DNA from: UBA4951 sp963616935
Lineage (GTDB): Bacteria; Bacillota_I; Bacilli_A; RFN20; CAG-826
Reading direction: 5' to 3'
Assembly: GCA_963616935.1 (NCBI GenBank)
Contig: CAVEMS010000009.1
Location: 1-41,601 of the forward strand
DNA length: 41,601 nt
A program made the position numbers and the translations under genes. The first letter of the stretch is position 1; each line of letters starts with the position of its first letter. The notes below the pieces were generated by a model that worked only from the letters and a program-made list of their open reading frames with translations, did no database searches and was not told the origin of the DNA. Shown one piece after another: positions 1 to 7,473 of the stretch.

Positions 1-309
1 CTCGAATTCGACATGAAGCTATGGTGGGTCCATAACGAGGCGCTTATCGCGACCTTGTCCGCTTATAAGCTGACGGGAAACGAAGCTTATTTCGAAGCGT
101 TCAAAACGATACACAATTACGTTTTCTCTCATTTCAAAGACAAAAAGAACGGGGAATGGTATGGCTACCTCCATCGCGATGGAAGCGTATCCCATACCCA
201 AAAAGGATCGCTTTGGAAAGGGCCCTATCACCTACCCCGTTGCTTAATTAGCGTTGAGAAACTATTGGATTCGCTTATTGAGGGAACTCCATTCCCAAGC
301 TTGTTATAA
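1..309 (+). CDS. AGE-family sugar 2-epimerase, C-terminal part (5' end outside window)
   Basis: The reading frame is open from base 1 and ends at TAA 307-309, so only about the last 102 residues of a family of roughly 390-400 residues are visible. The motifs WWVHNEAL, GEWYGYLHRDGS and KGPYHLPR are typical of the C-terminal half of N-acylglucosamine 2-epimerase/cellobiose 2-epimerase enzymes; the two histidines in HNEA and GPYHLPR belong to the active site in this (alpha/alpha)6-barrel family. These cytoplasmic enzymes epimerise C2 of GlcNAc-type or reducing-end sugars. The substrate cannot be told from this fragment. The C-terminus looks natural rather than truncated. Its place beside a glycan-degradation operon fits a role in sugar catabolism, which is inference. 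Confidence 0.85.
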   Translation, partial: LEFDMKLWWVHNEALIATLSAYKLTGNEAYFEAFKTIHNYVFSHFKDKKNGEWYGYLHRDGSVSHTQKGSLWKGPYHLPRCLISVEKLLDSLIEGTPFPSLL

Positions 310-376
310 AAACCAAACATTGTTCAAAAACATCCGCTTCATCGATCAAAACGGCATTAAAATCACAGATCTTTTA

Positions 377-967
377 ATGAACAACCTGCTTTCGTTTGTA
401 AGGCCAGTCCAAATCTATGGCGAGGAATATGCAAGTCATCCAGGAAGGGTCCTCACGAACTATCGTAACTTCGTCGGCATCATCCCAGACGATTGCTTTT
501 GCATCGACAAAGACCTTATGGCGGAACACGGAATCCCCTATACTGGCGTTCAAGAAGTCTGCTTACTACATGACGTCATCGAGGATACCGAGTTCACGAT
601 GGACGACGTCGAAGGAATCTATTCCGAATGCGGATTCAAGGATTTCTTCGAAATGTATGTCAAAGACGCGCTGATTCGCATCACCCATGACAAGAGCCAG
701 GATTATGAAACATACATAGATATCTGTTTAGGGAATCCGATATCCGCGATTGCGAAGATGATGGATCTGCAAGACAACCTGCGTGTGATAGATCTCGTAT
801 CTCTCGACGATGAGAAGCTAAAGAGATCATTCGGATATCTCAAATGGATCGCCGTAATAAACGTCGTGTTTCATTTCTTAGAGGGGGTGGAATCCTACAA
901 AAAAGAGTTCCACGCCAAAAAGAATGAAAATGGCGAGGATTCCACTCAAGAGGATACGAATGAATAA
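377..967 (+). CDS. Small HD-domain protein (RelA/SpoT-type hydrolase-like)
   Basis: About 196 residues if translation starts at ATG 377. The frame stays open upstream to a TTG at 254, inside the preceding gene, but no Shine-Dalgarno sequence supports that or any other start; the start is therefore uncertain. CLLHDVIEDTEFT (HD at residues 65-66 from ATG 377) is the metal-binding HD motif found in the (p)ppGpp hydrolase domain of RelA/SpoT and in related small phosphohydrolases, and KMMDLQDNLR may be the later family motif around the second Asp/Asn. No synthetase domain is present. The tail is charged and probably disordered. Function beyond metal-dependent phosphohydrolase is not assigned. The missing ribosome binding site and uncertain 5' end leave open that it is a degraded copy. 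Confidence 0.55.
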   Translation: MNNLLSFVRPVQIYGEEYASHPGRVLTNYRNFVGIIPDDCFCIDKDLMAEHGIPYTGVQEVCLLHDVIEDTEFTMDDVEGIYSECGFKDFFEMYVKDALIRITHDKSQDYETYIDICLGNPISAIAKMMDLQDNLRVIDLVSLDDEKLKRSFGYLKWIAVINVVFHFLEGVESYKKEFHAKKNENGEDSTQEDTNE

Positions 968-1368
968 GAGACAATAACGCAAGAGAAGAAAATCGATGAC
1001 TATGAGGAAGAAAGAGTCTCATAGGAATCAAAAGATGGGTGAAGGATAGGAAAAACGCAAAAATCCCATCAAAAACCCTCTCAATCGCATTCATCAACGC
1101 ATAAAAACCGTTCAAAATGCAAATCGATCATGAGCAAAAGTTGACGAAATAATTCAAAAGTTGACGAAATAATCTAAAAGTTGACGAAATGTGCTATGGC
1201 GGTTTCGAAGAACAAATTATGGCAAACATCCCGCCATATCATTGTTAGCGATTAGCCTTATAAGATCGCCAATATCAATAATCAAAAGTAGTTCAAAAGA
1301 GCAATACCGTCAAAGCATCAAATCAAAACATCTTATCGCTTGCGAAAAGCGTCATCTAATAGTAACAA
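968..1368. other. Gene-free stretch with repeats
   Basis: About 400 bases without a convincing gene. Short open frames on both strands (840-1115 minus, 1191-1388 plus) have no recognisable domain and no ribosome binding site. The stretch contains three exact 15-bp direct repeats at 20-bp period (1136-1190) and just after them an 8-bp perfect inverted repeat (1195-1202 with 1231-1238, TATGGCGG/CCGCCATA). No clear terminator for the minus-strand operon ending at 1369 was found here. Confidence 0.6.
1136..1190. repeat. Three direct repeats, 20-bp period
   Basis: AAAAGTTGACGAAAT occurs exactly at 1136-1150, 1156-1170 and 1176-1190, each start 20 bp after the previous one. The 5-bp linkers differ slightly. 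The spacing is close to two helical turns. It could be a protein-binding array or the repeated end of a lost transposon; no transposase is nearby. Confidence 0.8.
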
Positions 1369-3567
1369 TCAAGCTTTATAAGCCATGATATTGGACACAA
1401 TATAGGTTTTATCAATGCTTTCTGATGAAGATGAAAGGCGGATTTTAAGCCCTTCTTGGCCAGCAAGCACTAGGGATGAAAGAGAAACGAAATATTCCTT
1501 TCCTTCATTCTTATTAGTTACAAACACTCCAGCTTTAGAGATGTCAAATTGCCAATTCTGCCAAGTTTTGGCCATCTCTTCGCGCGTTTCGGCGGTCTCG
1601 CTATCAGGATATGTGGCATTCTTTCCGAAGCTCACTTCGTTTTCACCATTAGCCAACGCTATCTCGTCTTGGCTTGCGCTTGTGCCAATACTGAAGCGGA
1701 GCCCTTCCCCATTTTCGAAATATTCGGAGAAATTGATTGGGTTAAGGGTGATTACGCTCTTATTATCTAACGAAGCGCCATTACAAGCGACGAGCATGCC
1801 GTCCTTGGAGCTTTGAATGGCGAGCTTCTCAGCCACTTTGGACGAGGCGTTCGTCAATGAATAGCCGCTAAGAGAAGAGAAGTCGACGACTTGCCTTTCC
1901 GCTTTCACGATATAAGGTTTGGAGAACCAATGAAGCCTCGTCGAGCCCTTTTGCGCGAAGACGAAGGAAAGGCCTTCCGTGCCATTCGCCTGAGCGTCGG
2001 TCAAGGTGACCTCAGAACTTGGGTTACTTACGCAATTGAACGGGGTTTTGCATAGGATATTCTTAAAATACGCCATGACTTTACCATCGCTTCCAAGTTT
2101 GAAGGAAACCAAAACGTTCCTTAATGAACTTCCGACTTGGACGACTTGATCAGACGTATCGGGACCGTTATAAAGAACTCGTTTTCCGTTTAGCGTCACA
2201 CTGTTGTAATTGTTGAAAGCCCCAGCCTCCATATAGACGACATTGCCATCTTGGAGCAAGGATTTGAAATTGATTTTCGGCATCGTGATGCCTGAGCCAT
2301 CATTGTTTGAGGCAATAACCATGACGCCATCATCAATTGTCCGTCCGAAATCGGCCTGCAATTTCGCCAATTCGGTCGCATCTCCATGATAACTGCTATA
2401 CGTTGCTACATTGAAATCATTCTTGAAATTGGTTGAGATACTCGCCCCACCAGTTAAAGTGAAATCCGATGTGGCAAAATCGTTCACAATCTCTTTCTTG
2501 ACGTTTCCATAGGCGTAACGCGCGACCAAATCGGTATCGTTCTCTAATAATGACGAGAAATCGTATTTGCCGTCCTTCGAATACCATCCTTCGAATGAGA
2601 CGGAATCATAATAGGTATCCAAAGTCTTGCTTGGGCTAGTCGGTGCGGCCAAGACCGTTCCGGCATCTTGTGTGATCGGATCGATTGCCGAGGCGCCATT
2701 GCTATCGAAAGTGACCTTGCACTTGATAATGGAAGAGGATATGGCGAGATTCACATCGCTTTCCTGATTCTTGATGACGTAATAGCCATCCGCTCCCTTT
2801 TCCAATACAATTCCGCCTATCTTCACCGAATCGATTTGATGGTATTTCGTCGGCGTCACTTTGAATTTGACTTCCTTCGAATATGCGACTTTGGCCAAAT
2901 CAATTGCCGTATCGGCCATTTCAATAGTGAAGCCGTCTTGCGAAGGCAAAACGATCTTATAGGTGTCTTCCACTACAGAAACCGTGACAAAGGACGAGGA
3001 TTTGACGGCATTAATCGTGTAAACGCCATTGGCATCAGGCGTCAAGTCTTGTCCTTGATAAGCCACTTTGGCGATCTTATTATGCGCATTCGGGGTTAAG
3101 GTGAAACTAAAATCACTCCCATAAGGAATTTTATTGGGATTGGCCTCTCCCACCGGATTCACCATGAAATTTCCAGAAGAGAAAACGAGGCGGAAAAGGT
3201 TGATGGAAGAAGAACAGGCAATCGTGAGATTACCTTTGACGTTGGATATAGAATAAACGCCATTCTCATCCGGCAGTAAGGAATAGCCGCTGGAATCGAT
3301 AATGACTTCGGTCACGCTATAACCTTCTTGAGTGGTGATTCTGAAACGGAAATCCTTCCCCTCCTCCACTTTGCTAGGATCGTATCCTTCAAGCGGAGAG
3401 ATGACACATCCTTCCCCTGCGGAGAAAGAAATCGTGAAATATGTCTTTTTGACATCGCTTTCCGAAGTGGAATCTCCAGTATTAGAAGTCCCATCCGAAC
3501 AAGAGGGCAAAATAAGCGCGGCGCACGCTAGCGCGGCAAGCATCAAAGCGTTCTTTCTTTTGCTCAT
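1369..3567 (-). CDS. Surface lipoprotein with InlB-type repeats and a tandem duplicated unknown module
   Basis: 732 residues, last gene of the operon, with a GGAGG ribosome binding site. The signal peptide ends in lipobox LPSC (Cys23), followed by a Ser/Thr-rich linker. Residues about 41-120, 120-200 and 200-280 are three related blocks like divergent InlB B-repeats (EEGKDFRFRITTQEGYSV-type). Residues 281-355 resemble a true InlB/Flg_new repeat (VTFDSNGAS...FEGWYSKDG). The rest is two copies of one unknown module: 361-556 and 561-732, each opening with a VxDF...LT segment, then a [KP]INF motif (residues 431-434 and 610-613), and ending with a GTEGL/GQEGL segment and an aromatic strand. The same pair of modules forms the C-terminus of the secreted protein at 26155-27780. 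A carbohydrate-binding role is plausible given the operon, but no catalytic motif is visible. Confidence 0.85.
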   Translation of the reverse strand: MSKRKNALMLAALACAALILPSCSDGTSNTGDSTSESDVKKTYFTISFSAGEGCVISPLEGYDPSKVEEGKDFRFRITTQEGYSVTEVIIDSSGYSLLPDENGVYSISNVKGNLTIACSSSINLFRLVFSSGNFMVNPVGEANPNKIPYGSDFSFTLTPNAHNKIAKVAYQGQDLTPDANGVYTINAVKSSSFVTVSVVEDTYKIVLPSQDGFTIEMADTAIDLAKVAYSKEVKFKVTPTKYHQIDSVKIGGIVLEKGADGYYVIKNQESDVNLAISSSIIKCKVTFDSNGASAIDPITQDAGTVLAAPTSPSKTLDTYYDSVSFEGWYSKDGKYDFSSLLENDTDLVARYAYGNVKKEIVNDFATSDFTLTGGASISTNFKNDFNVATYSSYHGDATELAKLQADFGRTIDDGVMVIASNNDGSGITMPKINFKSLLQDGNVVYMEAGAFNNYNSVTLNGKRVLYNGPDTSDQVVQVGSSLRNVLVSFKLGSDGKVMAYFKNILCKTPFNCVSNPSSEVTLTDAQANGTEGLSFVFAQKGSTRLHWFSKPYIVKAERQVVDFSSLSGYSLTNASSKVAEKLAIQSSKDGMLVACNGASLDNKSVITLNPINFSEYFENGEGLRFSIGTSASQDEIALANGENEVSFGKNATYPDSETAETREEMAKTWQNWQFDISKAGVFVTNKNEGKEYFVSLSSLVLAGQEGLKIRLSSSSESIDKTYIVSNIMAYKA

Positions 3568-3583
3568 GATTCGTATCCTCCAA

Positions 3584-5377
3584 TCATTTTTTTATAGAAG
3601 CCCAAACCGTGAGACCGGAATGGGGATCGTCCATGTTTTTAGCGGCCGAAGAATAGTCACATAGTCTATCTCCCGAAGATAGTTCGACGGTGACGTTGTT
3701 CTTAAAGGAGTCGTTTTTGATGCGTTTGCCCTTCGCTTTCATCGGCAGTGACTCTTCGAATCCATCAAGCCTTGCGTCTTCCGCAAGGACAATAGGCCCT
3801 CTCGTATAAGCAACTTTGTCATTAAGAACGTGAAAAACAATCGGAAGAGAGAAACGAATCTCCAAAGCATCCTCGTTCCATTCGCGCTCCATAACGAGGT
3901 AGCCTTTTTCTTCCTTCATCTCGGAAAGGCCCTTCCCATTAAGCGAGACGGATATTTTCCCCCAAGAAGGGATCCTAAGCCTTATGGCGAACCTTTCGCC
4001 TTGGCCCTTTATCTTCAAGATGGATTTGCCACTTTGGTAGAGGTTCGCTTTGAGGGAGATACGCACTTGTTTATCGTTCCAAACGCCTCTAGACGCAAAG
4101 GAGCTATAGAAATTAACGGCAAACCCTTCTTCGTCTTTTTGAATGGCGAAAGAAGGAATGAGGCCAAGCCCATATCCGCCATTGGCCGCGCAACAGCCAT
4201 ACGTCTTCCCCTCTTGCATAACTTGGAAGCCGCCAACCACTTGGCAACGTCTATCGGACACCAAAGGGGAATATGAATCGAAACAATATTTCTCGTGCGG
4301 AACGGTGGTATATCCTTCGAGGTTCCATACCCTTCCTTCAGAAAGAGCCATCGTCTGCCCAAGATCGTTAAATGCCCCGAATAAAGCGTTATAGCTCATC
4401 GTCTCTAATAACGATGCGTAATAGCCATCCTTCGTGTAGTTAAGAAGATCCACAAACAAACCCATAAAGGCAACGGTCACGCACGTTTCTAGCCCTGGTT
4501 TAGAAGGCTTTTTCGTTTGTGATATGGCGGAATGATTGAAGAATTCGGTTTCCGTCCCGATTCCGCCCGTTATCGTGAATTCGCTTTCGACGACCTTATT
4601 AGCAAAAGCAATCGCGGCATCGATGCACCTTTGATTCTTAGTCACGATGCCATAACGCAACAAGCCTTGGAAACAAGCGCACATTTCGTAGGCTTTCTTG
4701 CTATTCCACTCATATGGATAAGAGCCCTCTTCCAAAGCCTTATCTATAAGATTATCCGTGGAAGAAAGACCCGTGGAGACGATATATTCGGCGAAATCCA
4801 AATAGGCTTTTCGGCCGGTAAGCGTATACAAATCGACGTAAACGCCAAGGATTGAGACGCTAGCCAAAGAACCATAGATCTTCGCGGTCTCAAGGATTCC
4901 TTTTTTGTTTTTTCCTTTTCCGACCTTGGCCATAAATGCGTTCGCTTGTCTTTTAAGGACATTTAGGATCTTCGTCTTCTTGCTCTTGCTATGTGAGATA
5001 TCAAGATAGCTAAGGAAGCCGATCATCGCATATTTCGTGGCCCATACGTCCCAACCGGATAATCTCTCTTCCTTCGAATAAGAAGAAAGGGTTCCATCCT
5101 CTTCTAGCAAAGAAGCCATCTCGAAAACCGAATCTTCGATAACGCGATAGAGTTTAGCCGACGGCTTCGCTTTGTAACATGCGCATGCGCCACGCACGAA
5201 TTTGCCCCAATATTCGCCTTTCCACGATCCATTCGAATCGCTATGAAGAGCGAATTGGTTCACGAAAAGACGATATTTTTCAATATCTAAATATTCATCT
5301 TTGATGATGATCGAAATAAGCTCATCTGGATAGCCAGACATTCTTGTGCTGATGTTTTCGTTAAAAAGAGGCGTCAT
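3584..5377 (-). CDS. GH127/DUF1680-type glycoside hydrolase (beta-L-arabinofuranosidase family)
   Basis: 597 residues without signal peptide, so cytoplasmic. The (alpha/alpha)6 domain carries GGIGTETEFF (271-280), LETC (E297, C299) and GCCAANGG (C395, C396). In characterised GH127 enzymes a Glu and three Cys at these places hold zinc, and one of the paired Cys is the nucleophile; an acidic residue in the GGIG segment would be the general acid. The C-terminal beta-sandwich contains RLRIPSWG and VAYTRGPIVLAED, both typical of DUF1680 proteins. Length is near the family norm (about 600-660). The start is 2 bp after the stop of the upstream gene, suggesting translational coupling. The enzyme would hydrolyse an imported oligosaccharide. 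GH127 includes activities other than arabinofuranosidase, so the exact sugar is open. Confidence 0.85.
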   Translation of the reverse strand: MTPLFNENISTRMSGYPDELISIIIKDEYLDIEKYRLFVNQFALHSDSNGSWKGEYWGKFVRGACACYKAKPSAKLYRVIEDSVFEMASLLEEDGTLSSYSKEERLSGWDVWATKYAMIGFLSYLDISHSKSKKTKILNVLKRQANAFMAKVGKGKNKKGILETAKIYGSLASVSILGVYVDLYTLTGRKAYLDFAEYIVSTGLSSTDNLIDKALEEGSYPYEWNSKKAYEMCACFQGLLRYGIVTKNQRCIDAAIAFANKVVESEFTITGGIGTETEFFNHSAISQTKKPSKPGLETCVTVAFMGLFVDLLNYTKDGYYASLLETMSYNALFGAFNDLGQTMALSEGRVWNLEGYTTVPHEKYCFDSYSPLVSDRRCQVVGGFQVMQEGKTYGCCAANGGYGLGLIPSFAIQKDEEGFAVNFYSSFASRGVWNDKQVRISLKANLYQSGKSILKIKGQGERFAIRLRIPSWGKISVSLNGKGLSEMKEEKGYLVMEREWNEDALEIRFSLPIVFHVLNDKVAYTRGPIVLAEDARLDGFEESLPMKAKGKRIKNDSFKNNVTVELSSGDRLCDYSSAAKNMDDPHSGLTVWASIKK

Positions 5378-5379
5378 AC

Positions 5380-7473
5380 CTATTCACCTTTCGTCGCCCA
5401 ACTTCCGATTTTGCTAATGCCTTCGGCTTGAAGCTCGGCATTAGTGTTGTAACGTCTGATGCCGCCATTATTAATCGCCGGAGAAGCGTAATAGACCCAC
5501 GCCAATCTGACGTTCTTCGTCGCTGGGAAGAACCAAGTTGCGCTTTTGACTTCCCCATAAAGAGCGATTTTCGGATTGTCAGTCTTCGAGCCGACGACGC
5601 AATAACCGCTGGCGGTGGAGATATTCGCATGGTCATTGGTTCCTAAGCGATCGATATCGTTTTGCGCATAGGAAGCGTACAAAGAAGTGACCATATAACC
5701 GCTTGAAATCGGCATGAATACGCCGGAAACGACATAGATATTCTGGAAATCGCCAGTGAATTGGGTGCTCGGTCCATGGGTCATCGTGCAATCGAGCGAG
5801 AAGAGAGCGCCTTTTTCCTGAGTGGCGGAGGTCACTTCCTTGCAAGAGGGATCCAAAGTCAAATCGACATAGATGTCTTTGAGCATCAAATCGTTGAAGC
5901 GCGTTTCGAAGAGAGCGTACGAAGTATCGTAATAATTCGTCGTGGTGACGTATATATTCGTAACCGTCGCCTCCCAACCTTTCACGTTAAAGGTGTATTC
6001 GTTTCTGGCAAGGCCGCTGCATTTAGTGGAGTTGCTAGAGAAAGTGAATTCGAAATGGGTGTCTTTGATGACGGCTTGCTCGCCTAGTCCTCCGAAGATG
6101 CCTTCGCGTCCGACTAGGGCCTTAACGCTATGCCCTTGACCATCGAAAGTCCCTTTGAAGTAGCGGTTATTGCTATCGTTTTCCTTATAGTAGGAATTTA
6201 ATTGGCCCGTCATATCAATGGTTTCGGTTATATCCTCATCAAGGATGTAATAGCCATCCACCACTTTGCCTGAGGCGAGTAAGAAGGTCGAAGCGAAATT
6301 GCTCGCATCGAGAGAACGGGTATAGACGAAAGGATTCTCGAAATAATATCCGCCCTTACTAGTAAGCAATAAAATCGGCTCAGAATCGGCACCTTCTGCC
6401 TCTAACCCATCAATAAAGCCGTTCTGCGTAAAGGAAAGCTCTCTATCTCCTTGCTTCGCATAGGATATCTTAGCGTCTTTCCCGAAATAGGTTTCAAGAG
6501 GGAATGGGGTTTCCAACGAAACGCGAACCTCGTCGGAATAGGTGGCGACTGGGCAAGTGACGACGATTTCAATATAACTTGTATATGTCTCGCCATCCTT
6601 ATCGGTATAGGCGGCATATAGCTTCGTAGTGCCCGCTTTAACGGCGTGGATAGTTCCATCCTCGTCCACCGAAACGATGCCATCGCTTGGCGCGACGATC
6701 GTAGCGAACGCCTGATTTCCATCGTCATTCACGCGGAAAGCGACTTTGGCCGAAGTTGTGTAATTGACGCCATCCCACTCTTCGAGCAATCCTAACTCCA
6801 AAGAGGAGGCGGCTTTGCTTTGGCCGTCTACCGTGACTTCGCTATAAATGGCCACATCCTTAAGGACGGTGACTTTGATCTTCTTCTCCATGGAAGAATT
6901 ATTGAAATCGTTCCAATCGGCTTTTATGGATACATAGGTCTCGCCTGGGGCATTTGCCAAAAGGGAATTCCCAGAAAGAGAAACGCAGGAATCTTGCTCT
7001 AATTTAGCCAAAAGGGAGCAAGGATAGCTTAGGCCATTGAAGGAAACGGTTCCCTTTAAGGAGAAAGAGGAGCCGCGCGCCAAGACGATCTCATCGTCGA
7101 AGACGTTATCGAGGCTTAACGAAGGAAGGTATTTCCCGAAGCCGACTTTTATTAAGCAAGAGGCTTTGGCGTTACCGACACTCGCAGTGATTCTCGCCTC
7201 GCCTTTTCCGACCGCTTTGACGGTGCCGCCATCGACGGTGGCGACGGAAGTGTTGGAGCTTTCCCAAACGATGCTCCCTTCAACGGAAGTTTTGGCGACA
7301 AGCTCATACGTCTCGCCGAAAATCATCTCATGGGATTTCTCTTCTAGTTCGATGCCGACACTAGAAACGGAGGAATCAGCGGCGCCGTCGGCCAGGGAGC
7401 AAGAGCAAACCCCGAAAGTCGCGAACGTGCTCAAAGCCAATGCGACAAAAGCTTTAGCGTGTTTGTTTTTCAT
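5380..7473 (-). CDS. Big2-domain lipoprotein with GLUG-like beta-helix region
   Basis: 697 residues. The signal peptide ends near FGVCSC; either Cys23 or Cys25 could be lipidated. A Big2 Ig-like domain follows at about 40-112 (YELVAKTSVEGSIVWES, VKAVGKGEARITASVG), and at least one more Ig-like domain around 270-310 (GTIHAVKAGTTKLYAAY). The region around 430-480 has FKGTFDGQGHSVKAL and EGIFGGLGEQAVIKD, the pattern of GLUG repeats and right-handed beta-helices; a similar segment is in the phosphatase-like lipoprotein at 16261-18843. Its ATG overlaps the upstream TGA (ATGA, 7470-7473). It is probably a cell-surface adhesin or glycan-binding protein. No catalytic motif was recognised. Confidence 0.8.
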   Translation of the reverse strand: MKNKHAKAFVALALSTFATFGVCSCSLADGAADSSVSSVGIELEEKSHEMIFGETYELVAKTSVEGSIVWESSNTSVATVDGGTVKAVGKGEARITASVGNAKASCLIKVGFGKYLPSLSLDNVFDDEIVLARGSSFSLKGTVSFNGLSYPCSLLAKLEQDSCVSLSGNSLLANAPGETYVSIKADWNDFNNSSMEKKIKVTVLKDVAIYSEVTVDGQSKAASSLELGLLEEWDGVNYTTSAKVAFRVNDDGNQAFATIVAPSDGIVSVDEDGTIHAVKAGTTKLYAAYTDKDGETYTSYIEIVVTCPVATYSDEVRVSLETPFPLETYFGKDAKISYAKQGDRELSFTQNGFIDGLEAEGADSEPILLLTSKGGYYFENPFVYTRSLDASNFASTFLLASGKVVDGYYILDEDITETIDMTGQLNSYYKENDSNNRYFKGTFDGQGHSVKALVGREGIFGGLGEQAVIKDTHFEFTFSSNSTKCSGLARNEYTFNVKGWEATVTNIYVTTTNYYDTSYALFETRFNDLMLKDIYVDLTLDPSCKEVTSATQEKGALFSLDCTMTHGPSTQFTGDFQNIYVVSGVFMPISSGYMVTSLYASYAQNDIDRLGTNDHANISTASGYCVVGSKTDNPKIALYGEVKSATWFFPATKNVRLAWVYYASPAINNGGIRRYNTNAELQAEGISKIGSWATKGE

